NCBI RefSeq assembly: GCF_000003815.2
Contig: NC_049994.1
Coordinates: 15,634,975-15,698,974, forward strand
Length of the DNA: 64,000 nucleotides
Direction: 5' to 3'
Source of the DNA: Branchiostoma floridae
Taxonomy: Eukaryota; Chordata; Leptocardii; Amphioxiformes; Branchiostomatidae
This document shows, in pieces, positions 11,601 to 23,600 of this stretch. Position 1 is the stretch's first letter, and each line of letters opens with the position of its first letter. A program made the translations under genes and the position numbers. The notes beneath the pieces were generated by a model. It was given only the letters and a program-made list of their open reading frames with translations, searched no databases and had not been told where the DNA came from.

Positions 11601-14600
11601 ATATTAGTTAGCAGTAATCAACCATACCTTTTTGCTATTTTCCCTATCAAAGTTTCTATGAAAGTTCTTCATACATAGCTATCTTCACTTTGAGAACCTT
11701 CATCCTCCTCCTACGACAACCTTAAGAGGTTTAGGTGTGATAGGTCATTCAGTGTGATATAACCAGCTGCGAAGCTGGTGTGTTAAGCCGAATGCCGGTT
11801 ATACAGGCTATATAGACACAGATACAGAAGTACACCTACCTCATCTTGGTACTGAGTTGGGTTGTAGAGTCCCTGCTTTTTAGAGTGGGAATCCCCGGCG
11901 TGGTCTGTGTGCACGATCTTGGCGTCCGGGCTGTCGGACCGAATGTCCGGCATAGAGCTAGTGATTCCACTGTCTCCTGAAACCTGTGGAATCATAGATA
12001 ATCTATGAAGTAAATCACATCTGTAACAGTGTCAGCAATCAGACCTGAGTGACATTCTTACATCTATACAGTTGCTTTTCGCTCCAACGTTTATCATATA
12101 CTATAAACAGTCGTTTCTCGCTCCGACTTTTATTATACACTATGTACAGTCGCTTCTCCGCTATTCCATCGGGGAGCATTGACATCTCTAACATCTGGAA
12201 TCTTCACATTAAGGAATGGGTTCAAGCACTCATTCTTTCTTGCGGGAAGACCTGTTGTCATCGAACAAGCGCTTTAGAACCCATTCCTTAATTTGCTCAT
12301 TAACTGACATCACCACCAAAAAATTTGAATGTACAGTTCCCCAGATAACCCAGACGGGTAGCAGAAGCGAACATAGGAGTGAACTACTACACGGATGGTA
12401 TCCAGGCTAGATACTACTATGTAAAACAGTGGATAAATTTATGTAATACCATGATTGTTGTCACCTTTATAATTACCTCATCACTGTCTTTTTTCTTGTC
12501 TAGTTTGATCGGTTCGTGGTCGTCGTGGTGAAAGTTGTAGTTCTGAAATTCTGCCGTCATTTGTCGGAGCGAGTTGTACATTTCCTGGTACTACTACTAC
12601 TACTACTACCACTACTACATTGTACATACCCAGAACATGATTTTTGTCACCTTTATAATTACCTCATCGCTGTCTTTTTTCTTGTCTAGTTTGATCGGCT
12701 CGTGATCGTCATGGTGAAAGTTGTAGTTCTGAAATTCTGCCGTCATTTGTCGGAGCGAGTTGTACATTTCCTGGTACTACTACTACTACTACCACTACTA
12801 CATTGTACATACCCAGAACATGATTTTTGTCACCTTTATAATTACCTCATCGCTGTCTTTTTTCTTGTCTAGTTTGATCGGCTCGTGATCGTCATGGTGA
12901 AAGTTGTAGTTCTGGATTTCCGCTGTCGTTTGTCGGAGTGAGTTGTAGATTTCCTCGGAGTTCATGTTCTCGGCATCGTAGTCCACACTGCCCGCGGGAG
13001 AGGCGTTCCGGAGGCTACCAAGTCTGGCCAGGGGGGAGGTCAGCCCGCTGCGAGGGGATTGCACGGGAGTCGTTCTTCTGGGGCTGCCCTGTGGGAATCA
13101 CCAATGAAATACGTTTAAGTCACGTCGATGAAGGTTACAGATCTAAGTAATAAGATACGCCAAAAAGCACTTACTCAAGCAACTGTATATGATTTTGGAA
13201 ACGGTCAGATGTTTCAAACAACATCTGTTGTCAGTGTCACTGATGAAAAACAGTGGATGCTGTTTGAAACGTCTTACCATTTCCAAAATCATATCCAGCT
13301 GCTTGAGTAACTGCTTTTTGGCATAAATATGTTTAAGATTTAATCTAAGATACTTAGGACAGCAACAAACTTTCTCAGACACGGATAAAATTGCCTTCTC
13401 ATTCAATTTACTCTAAGGTTACATAGAAGTCCATTGCCTTGTCGTTACCTGGTTAGCATTGCTGGTGTTGCGTAGATGGTTGTGTCTTACCTGGTTAGCA
13501 TTGCTGGTGTTGCGTAGATGGTTGTGCAGTAGTTTAGTGGCTCCGTCCTGAAAGGTCTTGGGCAGAACTGACAGCATCATGCTGAACTCTGGGGTGTTCA
13601 GCTCAAACAGACCAATCAGCACAGCTGAGGCCGCCTGTGGACACAAAGGGTTCAAAACTAAGTCCACATTACTGTAAATGCAGAAATCAAAACTGAACAT
13701 TTTTCCATAGTAGTAAGAGACTACAGTGCATGTTGCTACCGCGAACTTAAAACCGCCGCAAAAAGTCCCTTTTCCCGCTTCAGCAACATTAATTCCCTGC
13801 GAACTTAAATGTATTTAAAGTAATTGATAACAACATGGGATCAAACTGGTTGCCTTTGTCAGCGTAGTCCTGTATTTCTGTGGCAAGGCGGGTCTACCAT
13901 TCGTTTTTCATTTTCCTTAGTTCTGGTTGTGCATAAGACTGGACTTCAGCTAGCCTGGCTCTGATGGCAAGGTGCCTTGGATCAAACACAATACACAAGT
14001 CTACATGGTAGGTGGTCCTACATTTTGTTGATACAAACAGTTGCCTTTCCTCTATTCGAACATTTGCAAATGAATAAAGAGTAAACAAATATAGAATACA
14101 CTGTTTTGCATCTAATTTATGTCCGAAACGAAATGCGCCAGAAATTGAACAAATTTGGTGCCCTCGAACAAAAAGTGTTCCGACAGCAATGTTCCAACGT
14201 CCGAATCAAGTATTCGAATTGCCAACCGTGCCACACTCGGCCCGCTCGAAATGGTTCAATTTACTCGAAGAAAGCCTGTGTGATACAACTTTCGAACCTG
14301 TGTGATACGGAAGTTATCACACGGTCCAGAGCACCCATATAGAACGTTTTCGCATCACAGGAATGACATAAAATAATTATTTTCTGAATAATACACATAA
14401 CTGATTTTGATGAATGGAAGGCTAGCTATGAACAGCCACCAAAGATTCAGCACCAAGGCTGTACCCTATGGAAAGCTATTAATAACAGTATCACTTTCAG
14501 TACCAAGGACATGAACAACCGTTTATTTGATCTACTCTACTAAAACATTTTCAGTCCCAAAACAGACAAAACATTTTGTGCGACTCAACCACAACTGTTC

Positions 14601-17600
14601 CAAGATTTCTTGTAATGATTTATATGTTCCTCTGCATTTCTGTAGGAGCTGCCTAGGCAGACCCATGTAATGACTTGTCTCATCGTCAATAAAGTCAAAG
14701 TCAAAGATTGCCCCAATCCTGCTGCAACCCTGCCATATGTAATACAGTAATTCAAATCATTCCGACATCTTCCATTTTGTTTGTATAGCCCATGGGCCAG
14801 ACAGACCTTTACAGTAGGTGCTAGTCCACTGGTAATACTAATAGGGTGTGTTCAACTCAAATACTCTTTTTCAAAAGTGCTTTCTTACCTTTCTAACTTC
14901 CACACTCTTTGGCTCGGTGGTCCATGTGATGATGCGCGACACGGCAAGCCTGGTCTCGGAGGAGTTGATGAAGTCCTGGGAGTATTTTCTATTGTTTAAA
15001 CAACTCTGAAAGCCGACAAAGTCTAAAACCTTCTAGAATTTCTTTCTTACCTTTCTAACTTCCACACTCTTAGGCTCGGTGGTCCATGTGATGATGCGCG
15101 ACACGGCGAGCCTTGTCTCGGAGGAGTTGATGAAGTTTTGGGGGCATTTTCTATTGTTTAAACAACTCCGAAACCCGTCTAAAACCTTGTAAAATTTCTT
15201 TCTTACCTTTCTAACTTCCACACTCTTTGGCTCGGTGGTCCATGTGATGATGCGCGACACGGCGAGCCTGGTCTCAGAGGAGTTGATGAAGTTTTGGGGG
15301 CATTTTCTATTGTTTAAACAACTCCGAAACCCGTCTAAAACCTTGTAAAATTTCTTTCTTACCTTTCTAACTTCCACACTCTTTGGCTCGGTGGTCCATG
15401 TGATGATGCGCGACACGGCGAGCCTTGTCTCGGAGGACTTGATGAAGTTTGGGGGGCATTTTCTATCGTTTAAACCACTCTGAAAGCCAACGAAGTCTAA
15501 AACCTTCTTAAATTTTGATCTCCTACCTTTCTAACTTCCACACTCTTTGGCTCTGTGGTCCATGTGATGATGCGCGACATGGCGAACCTTGTCTCGGACG
15601 AGTTGATGAATTCAATTTTCTATTGTCTAAACAACTCTGAAAGATGGCAAAGAATTTCTTTCTTACCTTTCTAACTTCCACACTCTTAGGCTCTGTGGTC
15701 CATGTGATGATGCGGGACACGGCGAGCCTTGTCTCGGAGGACTTGATGAAGTTTGGGGGGCATTTTCTATCGTTTAAACCACTCTGAAAGCCAACGAAGT
15801 CTAAAACCTTCTTAAATTTTGATCTCCTACCTTTCTAACTTCCACACTCTTTGGCTCGGTGGTCCATGTGATGATGCGCGACACAGCGAGCCTGGTCTCG
15901 GAGGAGTTGATGAAGTCCTGGGGGTCCATGAGCACGATGAGCTGCTCCATGTACCTGAGCAGCGCCACCTTCACCTTCAGGTTGGGCGTCTGGGTCTGAT
16001 CCACGATGAACCGCATCAGGATGTTAAACTGCACGTCGTACGGGAAACTATCCCTGTTGTCAAATGTGAGAGATTTATCAGTTTTTAATGTTGAACCAGA
16101 ATGAACTGAAGGGTTTTAAAGTGAAAATAGAACATTTGTACAACCTGCTTTAAACTAGTCTTACAACACCTTAACTTGAGCTTTTACACAGGCAGGAAGG
16201 CCATGTAGGCAAACATATATGCCAGCTCACATAGCTGTGTCAAAAACCTTCTGTACAAACCCCATAACCTGTCTGAGCCCCTTAGCTACAGACATGTATG
16301 ACTATACGTTACATGTATATCATCTCACCTAGCTGTATCCAGTGCCTTCTGTACTTTAGCCTGTACAGACCCCCTAACTTGTCTGAATCCCTACCTACAT
16401 GTGTGACTGTACATGTACATGTATATAGTCTCACCGTGCTGTATCCAGTGCCTTCTGTACTTTAGCCTGTACAGACCCCAGCAGGTCGGCCCCAAGTTTC
16501 TTCAGCAGCTGGGTGAGCAGGACATAGAGCCAGTCTGTCAGGTCTGCCTTATGCACCATCAGTAAGTCCACCAGAGTCTCCAGGAACAGGCTGAAAACCT
16601 TCCCGTGGGGGTCCGCAAACATGCGGTTAAACAGTTCCGTCACCCGCTTCAGCTCAGCACGGCTGGGGGGGAGACAAAGCAAAAACTTAGGTTAATTGCA
16701 TATTTTATGAGTCATTATAGGCACCAGAAACCACATTTGCAAAACTTGACACTACATGTAATAATTAAGGGAGAATTTAAATGAAAAACAAGACTTCATG
16801 GGTATAACACAGAAAGAAACTGAACAAAAACGTAAAGAATAGTAGACTCACAAAGCCTTCTGATAGAAGCTGTAATGTCTAATGACTGTAAATTTCTTTT
16901 TTCAACAGCATCAACACAGAGTCTTTCTTTCCTCTTAACACCGGTGAAAGATCAGCTCTTCAATTTAGCAGGCTTCACAGATTTGAAATCACTTATGCTT
17001 TTTTCACACGCTAAAAACGATATCAGTCCAAATATGTACTGATTGCCATTTTCAGCTTTACAGTACATATCAGATGGGATTACCTGAGCATCTGGTTGGC
17101 CCTGAGCATGGCCTGTAGCCCCAGGAGTCCATCCTTCCTCTCCACCCAGGATGCGAGAGGTCTCCACAAAAATAAAGCATATAAAGAAATGAAACATTGA
17201 AACATAAACAGTACCTGAGCATCTGGTTGGCCCTGAGCATGGCCTGGAGCCCCAGGAGCCCGTCCTTCCTCTCCGCCCAGGAGCTGCTGGCACACTTGTT
17301 CAGGATCTCTGCGATGTCTTGTTGCTGTGGTAGAGAGTAAAGCACTTGTCACAAACAAAAACAGCAGGATTTTTTGTGTCTCACACTTTTAGTGTGTCTC
17401 ACACTTTCACATACATGTAACCATTATAAATTTAAATTCTTTTAAATTGTTAATTTGCTGTGACAGAGAGAAAAACACATGTCACAAACCAAAATAGCAG
17501 GATTTCTCGTGTGTCACACATAGAAGCTGTAATGACAAGTGAAGTGGTGAACATCTTTTATTACTCAACAGCATCAACAGATTCTCTCTTTCCAACACCA

Positions 17601-20600
17601 ATGAAAGATTAGCTCTTTATTTTAGTGAGCTTTACAGATTTGACATCACTTTTACTCCATAAAAACGATAATGGTCCATGTACCTTAGCTTTTAGCTTCT
17701 TACTAGCGCATACATGTAAACCAATATAAATTCAACATTTGAATTGTTGACTTTATTTCTCAGGTTTGGTTATATTCTCATAGTCTGGGTACCATCCTAT
17801 TTCTCTGGGGCTCCTTACATTGGCGAGTGGCAGCGAGTGTAAGGAGCCCCAGTAGAAATAGGATGGTACCCAAGCTAAAATTCTCATACATATTAGTATG
17901 TTTTGATCTCTGATGCATGTTTGAAAAGCATGAAAGATTTACAGTGCTGTTGTATTTGTAGCCTTGTAGGCTTGCGGATGCATCTATAACTTAGATTTAA
18001 AGCGTGGCTACGCCATTGTTTATTCCTTAGTTTCAGGGAAAAAATGAGAGTTCATCAGCCCCTGATGATGGTAGCTGACAAGTTGCTAAGATATTGGTTG
18101 GGTATAATCATTTAAGTTGTGCAACAAGAACGTCGATGAAGTTCAGAGTCAGACGTCCAGATAATAAGATACACCAAAAAGCAACTAGATATGATTGTGG
18201 AAACTGTCAGACATCTCAGACAACCATCTGGTGTCTTTCGTCAGTGTCACTGATGAAAGACACTGGATGATTGTCTGAAACGTCTGACTGTTTCCAAAGT
18301 CATATCCAGTTGCTTGAGTAACTGCTTTTTGGTGTACAATAAGAAGTTAAGTTTCTACTAATGACTCTACTTGAGAGCCAAAACCGTCCCTGCATATGCA
18401 TATGTTGCAGAGAAAGATGTGATACTACTCTGGATACTACTGAGGAATGCAAAACTGAAAACACCTCTACGGCAGTGACACAAAACAGCACAACATATCT
18501 CACCAACTACACAGCAGTACCAAACACCATACAAGTAAAACACTCAACAATGGCCATGCTGCAACCAAAGGGTGGAATGGAGCCACAGTAATACTTATAC
18601 AGGTAACTTGGTGTCCAGAAGCTAAGTAAACACTTGTCAAGAAGATAAGCTAAAGAAACAGTTGCCAGCCTTGAAGCTTTATAAACCTTCTGTAGGACTA
18701 ATAATGATTGCCAGAGTTTTATTTTCCCAACATGTATCTGCATGAGAAATTGGTACCAAGAGTTTATAAGTCTGCATAATGATTTCAGAGCCAAATAGCT
18801 TCTCTGTGAGGTTTTGAATGCAATCTAGAATCTACTAGCAGATATCTTTGAATGCAACCAAGTGCAAGTACAGTTGTAACTGTTTTCCTCAAGACACCAG
18901 GTACCTTCAAGAAAACTTGAAGGAAATAGTCAGATTCTGAAATGGCTTTCAGATAAACTCTTCAGAATGACTTCAAATAATTTTGATCATAATCACAATT
19001 TTTTTTAACTTACCCTACAAGTCTGAAGTGACATCATCAATTTGTGTGCACCTATTACCCACAGCTTAGGTGCACAGAATTTAATGATGTCACAGGCTTT
19101 TATATGGTGGTTGAACTCTAAACTTTCTTCTCAAGAATATCTGAACATCAAAAGAAAAAACACTGTATCTGAGAGCCCCTTCAAGATCACAACCATTTCC
19201 TTTAAGAAACAGTGCTGCTACGACAGAATGCCCCAAGTCTACGTGGCGCTTTTCTCCTGACCTCATTGACTAGAAGCAGAAGGTGTTCGTGACTTGACCA
19301 GTCAGTTTTGTTGCTTGGCTGGAAGGTAGTCGTTAGCAGAAATGTAAAACCAGATACGTTGATGAGGGTTAGACATCCAGGTAGTAAAGATACTCAAGAT
19401 AACAATTACCCAAGAAACTATCGAACACTTCAGGTAGCTTCTACGACCATTCATCAGTGACTGAAGGATCTACAGTTTAACAAGTAATGCTAGTTCACCT
19501 TTATCCGGAGGGTAACCTATATCTGTTATTTTTGGCATTTAGAAATATCAACTTGACTGACATGGTTTGGAACTACATCATTTTGAAACTTTTGCTGTTT
19601 GAAACCACAATCCATCTACTTGATATCCCTAAATACCATTTTTTAAAATAACGGATATAGATTACCCCGTGGTCAAAGGTGAACCAGCAGTATCTAGCCA
19701 AAAAGAAGAAGCTGCCTGAAATGTTTAACTGTTTGCAAATCTATCTGGTCACATGGTTACCTGTTATCTTGCATTAAGCCGGATAGTTTAGTTACCATCA
19801 GCAATATAGCTAGCAGAGATGGCAAGGGGGTAGCATGTTTTAGTAGGTAAGTAAAGGTAGTAACTATTTACTTTACTCTTTAGAAAAGGAGAAGGACTGA
19901 GTGTGTTTTCAGCTTGTAACGATGGTGTCTTTTAACTTCAGACTGTAACATAATTAAACTTACACCATTGCACTTCTATATGGTGCATTTACATTGTTTC
20001 CTATAGCTTATAATGTTGGCAATACATTTTAAGGTGTTTTTGCAACACTGTATTTAACTTAAGCTTTGAATGCTTTTCTCAGAAGTTTGTATGTGTAGTT
20101 ACAACATGTTGACAAGGATATCAATAGACATGTACATTACTTATTAGTAAGCATATCATTGATGTGTGTATGAAAAGCTTTGCAACAACAGGAAAAAGCA
20201 CAAATATAAGAAGTGACTAAGAACTACTTTTAAGAATCTACAGAAACACTAGAGTAAAAAAAACGAACAACAAATACTCTACTGACCTCAAGTTGACGCC
20301 CGTAACTTGAACCGTTTGACTTGTCCGAAGAAACGGAACAAATTTCGCTGTCGTCGTCGTCCGAGTAGACATCGTAGCGTCGCCTCATTGGTCGTCTCTG
20401 TGGGTGACACACGGTGTCATACTGCGTCGGTACAAACATGGGTCTTTAAATCAGTACTGTACATGAACGCCATCTAGCAACATTCAATTGAACTGCAGAT
20501 CATATTTGTAATACAGTCAATATAGTCACTGTGCATAACATTGTCATATTGCATTGGTATACACATGGGCCTTATCAATACATGTACTTTTAAGCACATG

Positions 20601-23600
20601 CATGCTATATAGCACCATTCATATGATTGGTATTCATTTCTTGGTTCCCAAACATTCCAATGATTTAGCAAGAGGTCAAGATAATGACAGATTACATTCA
20701 CTTCCAAAAACTTAGCAGAGTACAGACTGAATGTGGGTGTTACAGTCACCATGCTTAGATGTATGACATTTATGCCATCTCATAACGTTATGAATTTTAT
20801 TGGTACTATAGGCTGAAGGTTCTGCAAATCTATGATACTACTTACACATACATGTAGTAAACATTTACTGGCACACACAACAAACAGTATATTAAGCGCT
20901 ACATTTACTGGCTCTGTTAATACTACAAGCAATGGAGATCAGCATATCATTATCACTGCGTGTTAGGACATCCTGCAAACATGTGAGATACTCTAATTTT
21001 CCCACAAAATTCACGTTCTCAACATACTGCGAAGAAAACAGCTAAATGCAATTGATAAAATTACAATCTGTTGCTAATGTAATAGTTATTGTATCAACAT
21101 CTTATTAAGGGTTGGAATCCTCTAAATTCTCAGACATACGGGTAAAGGATGTTTACTGATCAATCAATCTTGACAATTTAAAAGACTGAGAAACTGAGAT
21201 CACTTCCAAGCCTTTTGAGTGACATCCATCAAAAAGTTTGGAAGTAATTCCCAGTTGTAAATATTGATTTTATCTCTTAAGATCACAACAGAGACTTGAG
21301 GGACTAGGTCTAGTTGGGTAAGTAAAAATCGCAGGGTACAGATTTAAGAGTTAGGGAGGGGGGGGGGGCACAAGACAACACATATGAGAAGGAAACCTTC
21401 CTTACACTGTAGTTTGCCTGGTGGTGGAGTGCAGTTGTGGAGAGAAGGAACATGGACAAGTTATCAACTGTGCTTGTAGACTGTACAGTGCTAGTACCAA
21501 ACTATCCAATGCATATATTACATGGCAGGGCTGTCTCCAGCTTTAATTTCTTTTTTTGTCCTACTCATTGTTTGGAAGCCTAAGTTGTCGATTTTCCTTG
21601 TTAAACGTGTCATTTTACAGGTCACGAAAATGGATTTTCAACAGTTTCTTGTCGCGAAGTTTGGATTTTTGGGACGGATTGGGTAATATATTTTTCTGTC
21701 CCAACAAGCAAATTTCCGTCCTGCGATGGAGGGATGGGTCCTGGAGACAGCCCTGATACACTGATGTAGTTTGGTGGTTATGACAGTACTATAATGTATA
21801 AGTATCAAATACCTAATAATTCTGTTGAATGGAAAGCATAATGTAAAAAAGGAGTTGTTTGCAGTGGTTCTATTTTTCTGTTTTTCTCGGTGGCCTCTTC
21901 ACCGCGAACATAAAACCATCACGAACACTCCATTTTCTCCCTAAAAGGAAATTAAATCCTAAGCAATCTTACAGCATATCATGACATTGTTTACAAAACA
22001 TTATCATCTTCAAGATTTAGTCTTAGGCATTGCTGAACAAAGGGGAGGCTGAAAAATAACTACATTTGTTTATACTTCTACAGAAAGTGAATATAAAACC
22101 TGCATGTCTTGGGTAACGTTATGTAACCTTGTGTCTGAGCTAGCACGTGTTTTGTGTGCTGTGCCAGCCCAGTGTGTGAGTCTCACCAGTGCATCGGCAA
22201 CAGCTGCCTCCACATCTTTGCCTGGACCCAGGACTCTTAGGGCTGTCACGGGGGGATTCGCTGAAAGGGAGAATTAAAAAGGTTTTACAATAATGATGGA
22301 AACACAACATACTGGTGGTAAAAAAAGAAAGCTTCTGAAAAAAGCTGGCCGGTGCCAAAATCACATGAAAAAAGAAGAGTTTTTAAACATCAAATTACTG
22401 AATTGGTATGTCTTCTATTAAAAAAAAACATTACATGAGATTTGTCTAACAAAGAAAAAAAATTGTAACGTCAAGTGGGATTTGAACCCACATTTGTAGA
22501 AGCAAATTGCTACCTACACCCAGCGCCTTGGACCGCTCGGCCACGCTGACTCAATTACGTAATCAGGCGTATAGAAGGGCTATTTAGAAGCATGCATCCA
22601 AATGAACGGTTGAACGAACGCACCAGCAAAAAATAGGGCTATGGTTCAAGAAGACTGAAAAAAATGCAACCCAAATATTGAAAGTACCTTGTTCCGCTGT
22701 CAATGGGAGATTTAATAGTAAAAAAAAAAAGGAAAACCATTTTTAGAAAATGTGTCTATGGTTGTTACACAATACACAGCACTTCACATAGCATTTATTA
22801 TAACAATAGCATTTCTGAGACAATGCCAGTAAGCCCACATCACACCAGTCAGTCTTTTTCTATTATGTATGCTAATACTGACTGACTGTTTGTTTGTTTG
22901 TTTTTTATGTATGTATGTTTCATATTTTACAGACCCTTAACCCTTAAACTGCCAAACTCGGATATATCCGGCACACATAATAAATGCCCTGTGTGCCGCA
23001 CCCGGGATATCTGGGATAGCGTATTCCCCCGAAGTAGCAGCTTTGCGCTCATGTAGCGCACGAACCCCAGAAGTTAGGGACTTCGGCCTTGTTCGGGGTT
23101 TCTTTTTGGAGGTCAGCAGCCAACCCTGGCACTGATAGCATCTTATAGTGCCGAAACTCTGGCAATTTAAGGGTTAACATTATGATACATGTATACAAAC
23201 TATAATATAGACTGAATCACTTTATGTCTATTTTATCATTTATCTGTAGTTACCTGAGCTTGCAGCCCGTGAGGCCACAGGTCTTCTCTCAGCAGGACCC
23301 AGAACCGGTCTTCTCGCACCGCTACTTTCACTGAGGCGCCGCTCTCTACTGGTCGCTGAAGCAGAGTTCACAAAGGTTGAATCTTTCTGACACGTTTACG
23401 ATAAATAAGCAAAGATGCACCAAAATTGGGAACATTGATGAAAATGACCTTCCTGGAAATTTTCTTGTTAGACAATGATAGCTTAAATCTTAGAAACTCT
23501 GATGGAAAGATTATTGTACCAAAAATCTTAAGAAATTTCATGAGATTTCATACATTTCTTAAGATTTTGCGTACAATAATCTTCCAAAAACATCATTACC

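Noticed and set aside
14106-14342. 78-codon plus-strand frame in a CLASP intron
   Set aside because: No similarity, no flanking splice sites, and composition like surrounding intron.
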